Below, one piece after another: positions 8,950 through 17,443 of a stretch of 64,000 nucleotides of DNA. Position 1 is the stretch's first letter. The number at the start of each line of letters is the position of its first letter. The notes beneath the pieces were generated by a model that had not been told where the DNA came from, did no database searches, and saw only the letters and a list, made by a program, of their open reading frames with translations. The DNA comes from UBA6927 sp022447855 (GTDB lineage: Bacteria; Chloroflexota; Dehalococcoidia; Lucifugimonadales; UBA6927), in the NCBI GenBank assembly GCA_022447855.1, contig JAKUTX010000004.1, positions 38,647 to 102,646 of the forward strand. Direction: 5' to 3'. A program made the translations under genes and the position numbers.

Positions 8950-9744
8950 TTGTTAATAGACTGTCATGCTCATCTCGCTGATTATGAACCAACTGAAATC
9001 CCAAACATTTTGAACAGAGCTAAATCAGCTGGTGTAGGCGCAATTATATCTGCCGGCACAAATATTCAATCATCATCAAGATGTATTGATTTAGCACTTA
9101 ATTACCCATCAATTTTTGCCGGAATTGGTATTCATCCATCTGATGTAGAGAATGCGCTAACGGATTCAGAGATAAACAAATTATACGACTTTGCAAAGTC
9201 TAATGAAAAAGTTGTAGTCATGAGTGAAATTGGTTTGGACTTCCAAAGCCACTCTCCTGACCGAAAAATACAATATGATGCTTTTAGACAACAAATCAGA
9301 ATCGCTAGAGAACTTGATTTACCAATCGTTTTCCATAGTAGGAATGCACACTCTGAAACTTTCAGATTACTAAAAGAGGAACGTGGGTATGAAGTAGGCG
9401 GAGTAATGCATTATTTCCAAGGTGATCTATCAATTGCCAAATCTGCTATTGATCTAGGATTCCATATCTCGATTGCAAAACCAATACTGAGACTCGAAGA
9501 ATTACAAAAAACCGTTAAGAATTTACCTCTTAATTCTCTGGTAATTGAAACAGATTGTTACCCCCAACCTTTCAAATCTAAAAGAACTTTATGGACTGAA
9601 CCTAGACATTTAAAAGAAATAGTTGAAAAGCTCTCAGAACTAAAAAATGAAAATGCCCAAACCCTGGAAATAATACTTCAAAATAACATTTTTAATGTTC
9701 TAAGACCTAAAATTTGTAATGTAGTAAAAAAATTTGTCTTATGA
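8950..9744 (+). CDS. TatD-family metal-dependent hydrolase (DNase)
   Basis: TatD-family proteins are TIM-barrel hydrolases, several with 3'-5' exonuclease activity. The 264-residue product carries the N-terminal metal motif His6-x-His8 in IDCHAHLADYE, then SEIGLDF (metal-bridging Glu), PIVFHSRNAHSET, MHYFQGD and the C-terminal IETDCYPQP with the conserved Asp. The start is TTG at 8950, chosen because GGAG at 8940-8943 sits 6 bases before it and the family N-terminus follows immediately. It is flanked by opposite-strand genes and appears monocistronic. In many bacteria the gene follows metG; that is not the case here. Confidence 0.92.
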   Translation: MLIDCHAHLADYEPTEIPNILNRAKSAGVGAIISAGTNIQSSSRCIDLALNYPSIFAGIGIHPSDVENALTDSEINKLYDFAKSNEKVVVMSEIGLDFQSHSPDRKIQYDAFRQQIRIARELDLPIVFHSRNAHSETFRLLKEERGYEVGGVMHYFQGDLSIAKSAIDLGFHISIAKPILRLEELQKTVKNLPLNSLVIETDCYPQPFKSKRTLWTEPRHLKEIVEKLSELKNENAQTLEIILQNNIFNVLRPKICNVVKKFVL

Positions 9745-9756
9745 AATTAAAATGAA

Positions 9757-10323
9757 TCAAGGATACAGAAAAAGTAATAAAATTGCCCCGGCAATGAACC
9801 ACCCTGGAAGTGTTGAATTTAATGCTCTAATATTCCCACATTCGTGCAAGGTTCTTGTTCCAACAGTCGCTACTGCTAATACACATAGCCACACAAACAT
9901 ACAAATCATTTGCTCCCATTGAATAGAAAATGGTAAAAGCAACAATAAAACTAAAATCCCAGGAATATAAGCATATCCAGTAGCACGTAATGTCAGTCGA
10001 TATGTGACTTTTCTAGATAATTCTTTTTCCTTGACAAAATATAGCCTTATTCCCACAAAGTGAGTAATAATTGACCACAGGACCCAACCAAGGAATGTAC
10101 TTACAAAACAAAGAGCCGCATAATATGAGTGAGAAGTACCCTCTGAATTTAAAATTTGCTTTATATTCTCTGATGGATCAAAAATTACTGTGGCTACAAT
10201 TGCCAATCCAGAAACCAGTACTATTGAGATAGATTTAATTAACCAAATTGGGTTGTCATTAATTTTATTATAAAGCGTCGGCTTTAACATTAAGCACTGA
10301 CATAATTCGAAAATGTATAACAT
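9757..10323 (-). CDS. Yip1-like integral membrane protein
   Basis: The protein has about 188 residues with roughly five hydrophobic segments, including ones near residues 25-45, 70-90, 120-140 and 165-185. The spacing, together with the loop LSRKVTYRLTLRATGYAYIPGIL, resembles YIP1-domain proteins, whose bacterial function is unknown. The start is taken as the ATG overlapping the upstream stop in a TGATG arrangement; a TTG one codon earlier also exists. It is translationally coupled to the EVE-domain gene upstream. The family assignment is by overall pattern and moderately sure. Confidence 0.6.
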   Translation of the reverse strand: MLYIFELCQCLMLKPTLYNKINDNPIWLIKSISIVLVSGLAIVATVIFDPSENIKQILNSEGTSHSYYAALCFVSTFLGWVLWSIITHFVGIRLYFVKEKELSRKVTYRLTLRATGYAYIPGILVLLLLLPFSIQWEQMICMFVWLCVLAVATVGTRTLHECGNIRALNSTLPGWFIAGAILLLFLYP

Positions 10324-10835
10324 CAAGATTCCTTTGAGGAATTTCTTCGAGATGAATCCTTAATAATTATCCTTTTCATCTCACTTTCAATCAACCTAAA
10401 ATCTCTCGACGGTAACAAATGAACCAGTTCTATAAATGCTAATGGCCAATCTTCTGGGTACCAAAATTTTAAATAATCCAACCTAGGAGCAATCGCACTT
10501 GCATCAATAAATTCATCGTCTTTAAGAATCATCCTAGGTTGCAACTTAATACGATTAGGCCTTAATTCGCCTTCTGATTCAGACCCATATAAAGGGGACT
10601 CATCATGAAATATTTCACTTTTTATAGTCGCTGTTGCAGCCCAAGATTTGATACCTGACAAATAGAATAAAATCCTATCATTCTCTCTAATTGATTGAGT
10701 CATTTGATCAAACCTATCTTGAAATCCAAAAACTTCAAAGTCTGAATCTTTAAGAATACGGAAATTCTCGAGGGTTTCTACAACCATCCAATATTTCAGA
10801 TTACGATTATTTGATTTGTTATTTTTTGTATTCAT
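10323..10835 (-). CDS. EVE (PUA-like) domain protein
   Basis: EVE domains belong to the PUA superfamily and bind modified nucleic-acid bases. The segment starting KYWMVVETLENFRI, then QSIRENDRILFYLSG, WAATATI, PRLDYLKFWYPEDWPLAF and LPSRDFRLIESE, follows the EVE fold order. An upstream in-frame ATG at 10877 would add 14 residues rich in Cys. The ATG at 10835 is preferred because it precedes a charged linker and then the domain, but neither start has a strong Shine-Dalgarno site. It is first of a two-gene minus-strand unit with the Yip1-like protein. The biological role is unknown; EVE genes often sit near restriction or defence genes, but none is adjacent here. Confidence 0.75.
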   Translation of the reverse strand: MNTKNNKSNNRNLKYWMVVETLENFRILKDSDFEVFGFQDRFDQMTQSIRENDRILFYLSGIKSWAATATIKSEIFHDESPLYGSESEGELRPNRIKLQPRMILKDDEFIDASAIAPRLDYLKFWYPEDWPLAFIELVHLLPSRDFRLIESEMKRIIIKDSSRRNSSKES

Positions 10836-11006
10836 TCTTTGGCAAATGATATCACAAGAGCAATAAAACTTTGCCATTTTTGAGAGTTCTTAATGTAATG
10901 AATATTGAAAAATCGAGGTACTAATGATAGATTTGCGGCGTAATTACATCAAAATTTTGAAAGATCATTTTTCACAAATCAATATTTGTCAATTAGGCAA
11001 AAGTTT

Positions 11007-12041
11007 ATGACCAAAATAATTATATCAATATTAAGTGCTTCTATCTTTGCATCAGGGGGATGGCAATTAGGATCATATATCAGTGATGTTTGGTCCGCCG
11101 AAAATAAATTGCCTATAGTGATAGGGTTATCTCTTTTAGGAATCATAATTGGCGGATTATCTGGTCCAATACTAATCATTAGAATTGCAAACAGAATCAC
11201 TGTTTATACTCAAGAATTTGACACATCAAAACTGTTATCTATTTCGCTTGGAATATTAGTAGGCCTCTTTTTAGGGCTAGGTATTTCATTTCCTTTTATT
11301 CAAATCTCTGGATGGATAGGAGTAGGACTCCCTCTGTTCATCAGCCTGTTTTCAGCATACGTAGGTGGTTTCATTATGATGTCACCTAATAGAGATATCT
11401 TCCAACAATGGTTTAAAAACACCTCATCGAATCAACTATCCAATGAATATTTAATAGATACAAGCGCAATAATAGATGGAAGATTTAGTGAATTATTAAA
11501 GAACAAATATATTTCTGGATCAATCATAGTTCCAAACTTCATTTTAAAAGAACTTCAAAGCATTGCTGATTCTTCAAATATTCAAAAACGAGATCGTGGA
11601 AGAAAAGGATTAGAACTCCTGGATCAACTTCAGACAAATAATTCAGATGAAATTAAAATATTTCAGGGCAATGAAACCAATCTCTCTGGAGATGTGGACA
11701 ATAAATTAGTAGAACTTGCACTGAACCTGATGTGTACTTTAATTACAACAGACTATAATCTCACACGCGTTGCCGAGCTTAGAGGAATAAACGTAATAAA
11801 CATCCATAGCATGGCTTTCGCACTGAAACCAATCCTGTCAAATGGTGATAAAATCTCATTAGCCATTACCCAAACAGGAACAGAATCAAATCAAGGAGTA
11901 GGTTATCTAAACGACGGTACTATGGTGGTTGTAGAGTCAGGAAAACAATTTCTCAATAAAAGTATTGAAGTAACAATCACCAGAATATTACAATCCCCTA
12001 CTGGATGTATGATGTTCGCAACATTATATGAAAAACCATAA
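11007..12041 (+). CDS. YacL-like PIN/TRAM domain membrane protein
   Basis: Four hydrophobic segments occupy the first ~125 residues. They are followed by a PIN nuclease-like domain starting YLIDTSAIIDGRF, with acidic residues also in SGDVDNKLVELA and LITTDYNLTRVAEL, and a C-terminal TRAM-like RNA-binding domain containing GVGYLNDGTMVVVESG. This is the architecture of Bacillus YacL, a putative membrane-anchored ribonuclease. The ATG at 11007 (344 aa) is preferred over an in-frame TTG at 10986, since an AGG element precedes it. Gene order yacL-ispD-ispF-cysS matches that of Firmicutes, supporting the identity. The key acidic residues appear intact. Confidence 0.88.
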   Translation: MTKIIISILSASIFASGGWQLGSYISDVWSAENKLPIVIGLSLLGIIIGGLSGPILIIRIANRITVYTQEFDTSKLLSISLGILVGLFLGLGISFPFIQISGWIGVGLPLFISLFSAYVGGFIMMSPNRDIFQQWFKNTSSNQLSNEYLIDTSAIIDGRFSELLKNKYISGSIIVPNFILKELQSIADSSNIQKRDRGRKGLELLDQLQTNNSDEIKIFQGNETNLSGDVDNKLVELALNLMCTLITTDYNLTRVAELRGINVINIHSMAFALKPILSNGDKISLAITQTGTESNQGVGYLNDGTMVVVESGKQFLNKSIEVTITRILQSPTGCMMFATLYEKP

Positions 12042-12046
12042 CTCTC

Positions 12047-12781
12047 ATGTTAATACCTAACCAACCCAATAGTACACCTTTAAGAACCTGTGCAATACTC
12101 CTAGCTGCAGGTTCAGGTAATCGGATGGGTACAGAAGATAAAATTCTATCAACTTTAGGAGAAATTCCTGTATTGTTTCATAGTTTAGAAGCGTTAAATT
12201 CTTCATCTGATATATTTTCAATTATAGTAGTCGTCCCAAAAGATAAAATCCTTTCCTACACAAAAAGAATCAATGATGGAAATTTCAAGAAAATTCAAAA
12301 AATATGTGAGGGAGGGAATTCCAGACAAGCTTCAGTTCGAGCAGGATTACGGTTTGTACAATCTGTAGGGTGGGTACTAATACATGACGCTGCAAGGCCA
12401 TTCATTACTCATCAAATGATTTCTGATGCAACTCAGGCTGTTAAGGAAACGGGAGCGGCTACTGCAGCAATACCAATGACAGACACTCTAAAACTTTCAG
12501 AAGATGGTGGACTTAGTGTAAAACTCACAATTCAGCGCGAAAAAATTTGGGCAGCTCAAACTCCGCAAATTTTTTCAGTTGATATTATTAAAGAAGCTCA
12601 CGAAAAACCTCCCATATCTGATTTTAGTGATGACTCATCATTGATTGAAGCCTTGGGAACAAAAGTTAAAATATTTTCAGGATCCACAAGCAACATCAAA
12701 ATCACATTTCCTAATGATCTTAAGGTTGCATCCTACATATTAGATTCTATAAACGACTCAAATACCAGGACATTATCATGA
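12047..12781 (+). CDS. ispD: 2-C-methyl-D-erythritol 4-phosphate cytidylyltransferase IspD
   Basis: IspD transfers CMP from CTP to MEP, the third step of the non-mevalonate isoprenoid pathway. The 244-residue protein starts with a short leader and then AILLAAGSGNRMG, the nucleotide-binding signature; also visible are GGNSRQASVRAGL, VLIHDAARPFI and the C-terminal TDTLK / AAQTPQIF segments. All are hallmark motifs of the family. The stop overlaps the ispF start in an ATGA sequence (12778-12781), so the two consecutive MEP-pathway enzymes are coupled. Confidence 0.95.
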   Translation: MLIPNQPNSTPLRTCAILLAAGSGNRMGTEDKILSTLGEIPVLFHSLEALNSSSDIFSIIVVVPKDKILSYTKRINDGNFKKIQKICEGGNSRQASVRAGLRFVQSVGWVLIHDAARPFITHQMISDATQAVKETGAATAAIPMTDTLKLSEDGGLSVKLTIQREKIWAAQTPQIFSVDIIKEAHEKPPISDFSDDSSLIEALGTKVKIFSGSTSNIKITFPNDLKVASYILDSINDSNTRTLS

Positions 12782-13260
12782 CACAACGATCGGGAATTGG
12801 TTTTGATGTTCATCTTCTGGCACCTAATACAAAACTTATATTAGGAGGTGTTCAAATCCCTCATCACTCTGGATTGATAGGACATTCTGATGGTGATGTA
12901 CTGATTCATTCAATCATAGATTCTTTGTTAGGAGCATCAGGATTAGGAGATATTGGACAACATTTCCCAAAGAACCACCCTGATTTGAAAAACATCAAAA
13001 GTACTTTAATGTTAAATAAAACATACAAATTATTAAATAACGCACAATGGCGAGTAATTAATGTGGATGCTACAATAATCGCCGAGGAGCCGATAATTAG
13101 TCCTTATGCAGAATCAATGTCAGAAATAATTGCACAAGAAATATCAATTGATTCGAAGTCCGTGAATATAAAATCTACAACTTCAGACTCATTAGGCTTT
13201 ACTGGTCGTAAAGAAGGAATAGCCGTAATGTCTATAGCCACAATTCAAGAATTAAGATGA
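12778..13260 (+). CDS. ispF: 2-C-methyl-D-erythritol 2,4-cyclodiphosphate synthase IspF
   Basis: IspF cyclises CDP-ME 2-phosphate with release of CMP in the MEP pathway. The 160-residue length is normal. GIGFDVHLL provides the metal ligands Asp10 and His12, GHSDGDVLIHSIIDSLLGA the third histidine, and LGDIGQHFP the substrate loop. The C-terminal STTSDSLGFTGRKEGIAV motif is also present. The gene overlaps ispD upstream and cysS downstream (ATGA at 13257), making a tightly coupled ispD-ispF-cysS unit. IspE, which acts between IspD and IspF, is not in this window. Confidence 0.96.
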   Translation: MTQRSGIGFDVHLLAPNTKLILGGVQIPHHSGLIGHSDGDVLIHSIIDSLLGASGLGDIGQHFPKNHPDLKNIKSTLMLNKTYKLLNNAQWRVINVDATIIAEEPIISPYAESMSEIIAQEISIDSKSVNIKSTTSDSLGFTGRKEGIAVMSIATIQELR

Positions 13261-14630
13261 AATTATTTAATACCCTTTCTATGACAAAAGAATCATTCTC
13301 TCCATCGAATAATGATGTGAAAATGTATGTTTGTGGAATCACACCATATGCTTCTGCACATATTGGGCATGCAATGGTCTCAATAGTTTTTGATGTTCTT
13401 AGAAGATATTTGGAATACAAAAAATTCACTGTAACTCATATTCAAAACTTCACTGACGTTGATGACAAAATGATCCAAGCAGCGTCAAAATCGGGAGATA
13501 CAGTCATTGAGATCGCTGAAAAAAACATTGCTTCCTATATGAAAGAAATGGATCAATTAAATATTTTAAGAGCCACAACATACCCCAGGGCCACATTAGA
13601 AATACCTTCAATAATTAGCTTGATTCAAGGTTTGATAAATAAGAACTATGCATACAATGTGGATGGGAATGTTTTTTTCAGAGTCAAAAAATCAACTGAA
13701 TATGGAAAACTCAGCCATCGCAGAATTGAAGATTTGCTGGCAGGTGCGAGAATAGAGATTGATGAAAGAAAAGAATACCCTGGAGATTTTGCACTATGGA
13801 AAAAAACCATAGTGGATACTGATCCCTCATGGGACAGCCCTTGGGGTAATGGAAGACCAGGTTGGCACATTGAGTGTAGCGCAATGGCAACAACTTATTT
13901 GGGAGAAATGATTGATATTCACGGTGGTGGTCAAGATTTAATTTTCCCCCATCATGAAAATGAAATAGCCCAATCTGAATCATTTTCTAATAAAAAACCT
14001 TACTCAAAATTTTGGCTTCACAATGGAATGCTTCGACTCGGACAAGAAAAAATGAGTAAGTCTGTAGGCAACATTATATCTATTTCCGAAGCACTAAAAA
14101 AATTTTCTCCTGATGCAATAAGATTATTTTTCCTAACATCTCACTACAGGGATCCAATCACATACTCTGAAGACAATATACTTTCACAAGAACGCGCATT
14201 AGAAAGATTGATCAACGCTTCACTACTAGAACCCCGAGGATCCACAGAGGTTAGGTTCAATACAGATTCTTATATACAGCAATTCAATACATCAATGGAT
14301 GATGATCTAAACACTCCCAGAGCCCTCTCAGTCTTATTTAATATAGCAAGAGAAATTAACCGTAATCAATCGATATCTAACACATTAGAACCTCTACAAT
14401 CAACATTAAAAATATTGGCATCAGTTTTAGGATTGTCTCTCACAAAACGCGAAAATATCCAAGCAGACAACTCAAATGAAGGTTTTATTGAATTGTTAAT
14501 TGAAATTAGATCTGACATGCGAAAATCAAAACAATTTGATGCAGCAGACAAAATCCGAGATGGCCTAGAAAAATTAAATGTATTAATTGAAGATCACAAC
14601 GATGGTACAGACTGGAAATTCTCTAACTAG
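13257..14630 (+). CDS. cysS: Cysteinyl-tRNA synthetase
   Basis: This class I synthetase charges tRNA-Cys. The zinc ligand Cys26 in YVCGITPY and the HIGH motif His35-Ile-Gly-His38 are intact. The second zinc cysteine lies in WHIECSAM and the histidines in FPHHENEIAQSE. KMSKS is at residues 265-269. The 457-residue length is standard, with the C-terminal DALR-like helical region and a short anticodon-binding end, FDAADKIRDGLEKLNVLIED. It is last in the yacL-ispD-ispF-cysS group, an association known from Firmicutes and other bacteria. It ends 5 bases from a convergent NHL gene. Confidence 0.96.
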   Translation: MKLFNTLSMTKESFSPSNNDVKMYVCGITPYASAHIGHAMVSIVFDVLRRYLEYKKFTVTHIQNFTDVDDKMIQAASKSGDTVIEIAEKNIASYMKEMDQLNILRATTYPRATLEIPSIISLIQGLINKNYAYNVDGNVFFRVKKSTEYGKLSHRRIEDLLAGARIEIDERKEYPGDFALWKKTIVDTDPSWDSPWGNGRPGWHIECSAMATTYLGEMIDIHGGGQDLIFPHHENEIAQSESFSNKKPYSKFWLHNGMLRLGQEKMSKSVGNIISISEALKKFSPDAIRLFFLTSHYRDPITYSEDNILSQERALERLINASLLEPRGSTEVRFNTDSYIQQFNTSMDDDLNTPRALSVLFNIAREINRNQSISNTLEPLQSTLKILASVLGLSLTKRENIQADNSNEGFIELLIEIRSDMRKSKQFDAADKIRDGLEKLNVLIEDHNDGTDWKFSN

Positions 14631-14635
14631 GTAAT

Positions 14636-15652
14636 CTAGTGAGCAACCCTCTCAAAAACTTGAACTCTATGTCGATTTCCGTCAGTTACATATAGCCTGC
14701 CGTCAGAATCCAATTTCACAGACACTGGACCCCAAAAGAGTTTTTCAACATAAGCGGATTCTCTATGAGGATCCCCTGTGTCAGAAAAATCTATTCCCGC
14801 CACGGGTTCTAAATTTGCATTTTTTCTGGTATCTCTTTCGTCAACATTACTTTCCATAAAACTCTGAGCCCATTTAGACAATGTAGCTTCACCTCTTAGC
14901 AATTGAAGGAAATCACCATGGTTGTCAAAAATTTGCACTCTTTCATTACCCCAATCAGCTACATAGAAATAACCAAATTCGTCTACCGTCACACCAGATG
15001 GTCTTAGTAACTGCCCTTCTCCCCTTCCCGAAGATCCAACAGTAGATATATATTCACCTTCTGAAGAAAATCGTTGTATCCTATCATTTGCCCAGTCTGC
15101 TACATATATTTCACCGATGTGAGAGATTCCTATTCCCCAAGGAAGATTAAATTGTCCTGGATTTGAACCATATGATCCAAAAGATTCAATCAAATCCCCT
15201 TCACTGGAATACTTTTGAATCCTATGGTTGTGAGTATCTGAAATATAAATATTATTTTGCTTATCCACTGCTATACCTGAAGGTCCATCAAATTGCCCTA
15301 TCCCAGAGCCATATTTTCCCCAAGCAGAAACAAAATTCCCATCACTATCAAATTTTTTTACCTGATGAACGAAATCATCAGTAATGTAAATTGAACCAAA
15401 GTTATCTTCAGTTAAACAAGTCGGAGAAAAAAGATTTTCATCGGAAATCTCTGAAAATCCAAATGTCCCGTAAAATTCGCTATTTAGGTCCAATACAGTG
15501 ACTCTGATTCCCCCTTGACCAGAAGTCAATGCGGGAGCCCTAGATCGATTTGCGACATATATTTTCCCGTTTTTGGCAGGTACTAAGTCAGTAGGATACT
15601 CAAAACCCCTGCCCCTCATGGCCAATATGCCCAAAGTTAAACTGTATTTCAT
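14636..15652 (-). CDS. NHL-repeat beta-propeller protein (copy 1)
   Basis: The 338-residue protein is built of about six NHL repeats, each with the pattern PSGIAVD...NIYISDTHNHRIQKY. Clear units occur at roughly residues 20-60, 70-110, 120-160, 165-205 and 210-250, and a last one near 300-335. No signal peptide or membrane segment is visible. Between the last two blades lies a non-repeat insert of about 50 residues beginning GEATLSKWAQSFMES, and the paralogue at 51674-52702 has a matching GDATLSK insert. NHL propellers bind proteins, RNA or polymers; none of these can be chosen here. It follows a DUF1800 gene on the same strand, as the paralogue follows a DUF1501-DUF1800 pair. Confidence 0.85.
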   Translation of the reverse strand: MKYSLTLGILAMRGRGFEYPTDLVPAKNGKIYVANRSRAPALTSGQGGIRVTVLDLNSEFYGTFGFSEISDENLFSPTCLTEDNFGSIYITDDFVHQVKKFDSDGNFVSAWGKYGSGIGQFDGPSGIAVDKQNNIYISDTHNHRIQKYSSEGDLIESFGSYGSNPGQFNLPWGIGISHIGEIYVADWANDRIQRFSSEGEYISTVGSSGRGEGQLLRPSGVTVDEFGYFYVADWGNERVQIFDNHGDFLQLLRGEATLSKWAQSFMESNVDERDTRKNANLEPVAGIDFSDTGDPHRESAYVEKLFWGPVSVKLDSDGRLYVTDGNRHRVQVFERVAH

Positions 15653-15710
15653 AAGAGGAGTTGTAATTTCTCAAATCCACCATTTCTAAATCTTTAATAA
15701 ACCAAACCAA

Positions 15711-17114
15711 TCAAGTTCTTTGAAATTCATCGCAAACTGATGCAAGACGAATTAATTGTGGGAACTTTTCTTTCTGACCTAAACATTCACCAGCAAATTC
15801 AACCAAAATTTCTTCTGTATCAGTAGAAACCTCAAGACCACCTAATTCATTCAAACATTTTTCTACTAAATCACTAGCAGAATAATCAACGGATGCTTCA
15901 AACAATTTATCTACCATTTTACTAACACCTGGTTTCTCGATATCTCCAAATTGTTCCGACAAGAAATTCAATCTCTCTACCAGAGTACCACTATCAATCC
16001 ACTCAAGTCCTTGATGCCAACCTTCAACAGTAAAAGGATTGTTCAAGAATTGACCCATCCAGCCCATTTGAACGTTCCGCATAACCATCTCGTATCTTGG
16101 TCGATCAAATTCTTCTGTCATCCTAAGCGTTCCAGCAACTAATTCTGTCGGACTTTTTATTTTCTGATAACGAATTTTCTCATCTTTGAAAAAATCTGAA
16201 TTAAATAGCACCCTTAGCATATGTTTTATATCATAGGAACCTTCAAAATACGCATCTACCAAAATCTGAATAGCCTCTGGATCTTTCGGAGGAACATACG
16301 GCCATGATGGTACTGGAGGCTCATCAGAAACAAAAAAATTATACAAATGCCGAGCGATAAATCTTGCTGTAGACTCCTGCTCACAAATTATATTGATAAT
16401 TTCTTCCCCATTAAATTCCCCGGAATGACCTAAAAACTCTTTGACGCCACCATCATGATCATCTTCTCTATAATCAAAGAAATAATTTATCCGTCCATAA
16501 GGCCAGTCTGAATCTTTTTTAGATCGGGCCATCATGTATTCTGTATTACCAATTGTCCATCCTGTGAAGGCTCTGGCACATTCTTTTATATCATCCTCTG
16601 TATAATTCCCAACACCCATCGAGAACAACTCTAAAAGCTCACGACCCCAATTCTCATTAATTGCTCCTTTATGATTATCTTGATTATCCAACCAAACAAT
16701 CATAGCTGGGTCCTTTGCAAGCTCTAGCAGAAGACGATCAAGTTTTCCCATAGAATGCGTTCTAAACATCTGGATTTGTTCATGCAATACTCGACCATTA
16801 ATAACTTTATCATCACCTGTAGCAAAAAGCTGATGCCAAAACAAAGTCATCTTTTCTGTTAAAGGAGAATTGGTGGTAATCATTCTATACAACCAAATTC
16901 TTGCGGATCCCGGATAATTAATCATCCCAGAGGCTTCATGATCAAACCTTCTGACCATAAACTCGCCAACCCAAGAATCATCTTCTGAATCTATTAAAAA
17001 ATCTACAGCGGCTTGATAACCCATAGATACATATCGATCGGCCTCATCCCTAGTAGAACCAAATGATGCTCGTCTAAGTAAATGTTCAATCAACTTCACA
17101 TCAGAGCTATTCAT
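15711..17114 (-). CDS. DUF1800 family protein (copy 1)
   Basis: The family is of unknown biochemical function and usually pairs with a DUF1501 gene. The 467-residue product has the N-terminal LLRRASFGSTRDEADRYV, the central NENWGRELLELFSMGVGNY followed by ARAFTGWTIG, RHLYNFFVSDEP, and the C-terminal FTVEGWHQGLEWIDSGTL. The ATG at 17114 is preferred to an overlapping GTG because AAGGAG is better spaced. No signal peptide is visible. Here the expected DUF1501 partner is missing, and the next gene on the strand is an NHL propeller. The copy at 53865-55256 shares the same motifs and keeps its DUF1501 partner. Confidence 0.9.
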   Translation of the reverse strand: MNSSDVKLIEHLLRRASFGSTRDEADRYVSMGYQAAVDFLIDSEDDSWVGEFMVRRFDHEASGMINYPGSARIWLYRMITTNSPLTEKMTLFWHQLFATGDDKVINGRVLHEQIQMFRTHSMGKLDRLLLELAKDPAMIVWLDNQDNHKGAINENWGRELLELFSMGVGNYTEDDIKECARAFTGWTIGNTEYMMARSKKDSDWPYGRINYFFDYREDDHDGGVKEFLGHSGEFNGEEIINIICEQESTARFIARHLYNFFVSDEPPVPSWPYVPPKDPEAIQILVDAYFEGSYDIKHMLRVLFNSDFFKDEKIRYQKIKSPTELVAGTLRMTEEFDRPRYEMVMRNVQMGWMGQFLNNPFTVEGWHQGLEWIDSGTLVERLNFLSEQFGDIEKPGVSKMVDKLFEASVDYSASDLVEKCLNELGGLEVSTDTEEILVEFAGECLGQKEKFPQLIRLASVCDEFQRT

Positions 17115-17185
17115 CACGACTCCTTAATAGGAACAAATGTAAACCAAAATCATTGATGAGATACTATATTACGGTAGTAACAAAA

Positions 17186-17407
17186 TCAAATTCTGTTAGT
17201 TGCACTCACAATTGAAATCGCTACAAATATAACCGCCAAGACTATCGTAAAGCGAAATAAAATTTGCTCCATTCCACGCCTCGTCCTAAATCCACCATCT
17301 CCACCACCAAACAAACCACCCCCACCTGCACCTCTCACCTGGAGTAAAATCAATACTACTAATAAAATAGAAATGAAACTTTGAATTATTACAATTAAAT
17401 TATCCAT
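17186..17407 (-). CDS. secG: Preprotein translocase subunit SecG
   Basis: SecG is the small accessory subunit of the SecYEG channel and assists SecA-driven translocation. The 73-residue protein has two hydrophobic segments (about residues 3-24 and 49-68). A Gly-rich cytoplasmic loop, RGAGGGGLFGGGDGGF, lies between them, which is the classical SecG signature. SecE is also in this window (32073-32294), in the tuf operon. The gene lies between a DUF1800 gene and gatB on the minus strand. Confidence 0.92.
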   Translation of the reverse strand: MDNLIVIIQSFISILLVVLILLQVRGAGGGGLFGGGDGGFRTRRGMEQILFRFTIVLAVIFVAISIVSATNRI

Positions 17408-17443
17408 CTACCTCTACACTTCCATAACTAGAGTTTATATCAA

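Noticed and set aside
10323..10877. EVE-domain gene as part of a defence island
   Set aside because: No restriction, toxin or nuclease genes are adjacent; the neighbours are TatD, a Yip1-like protein and yacL.
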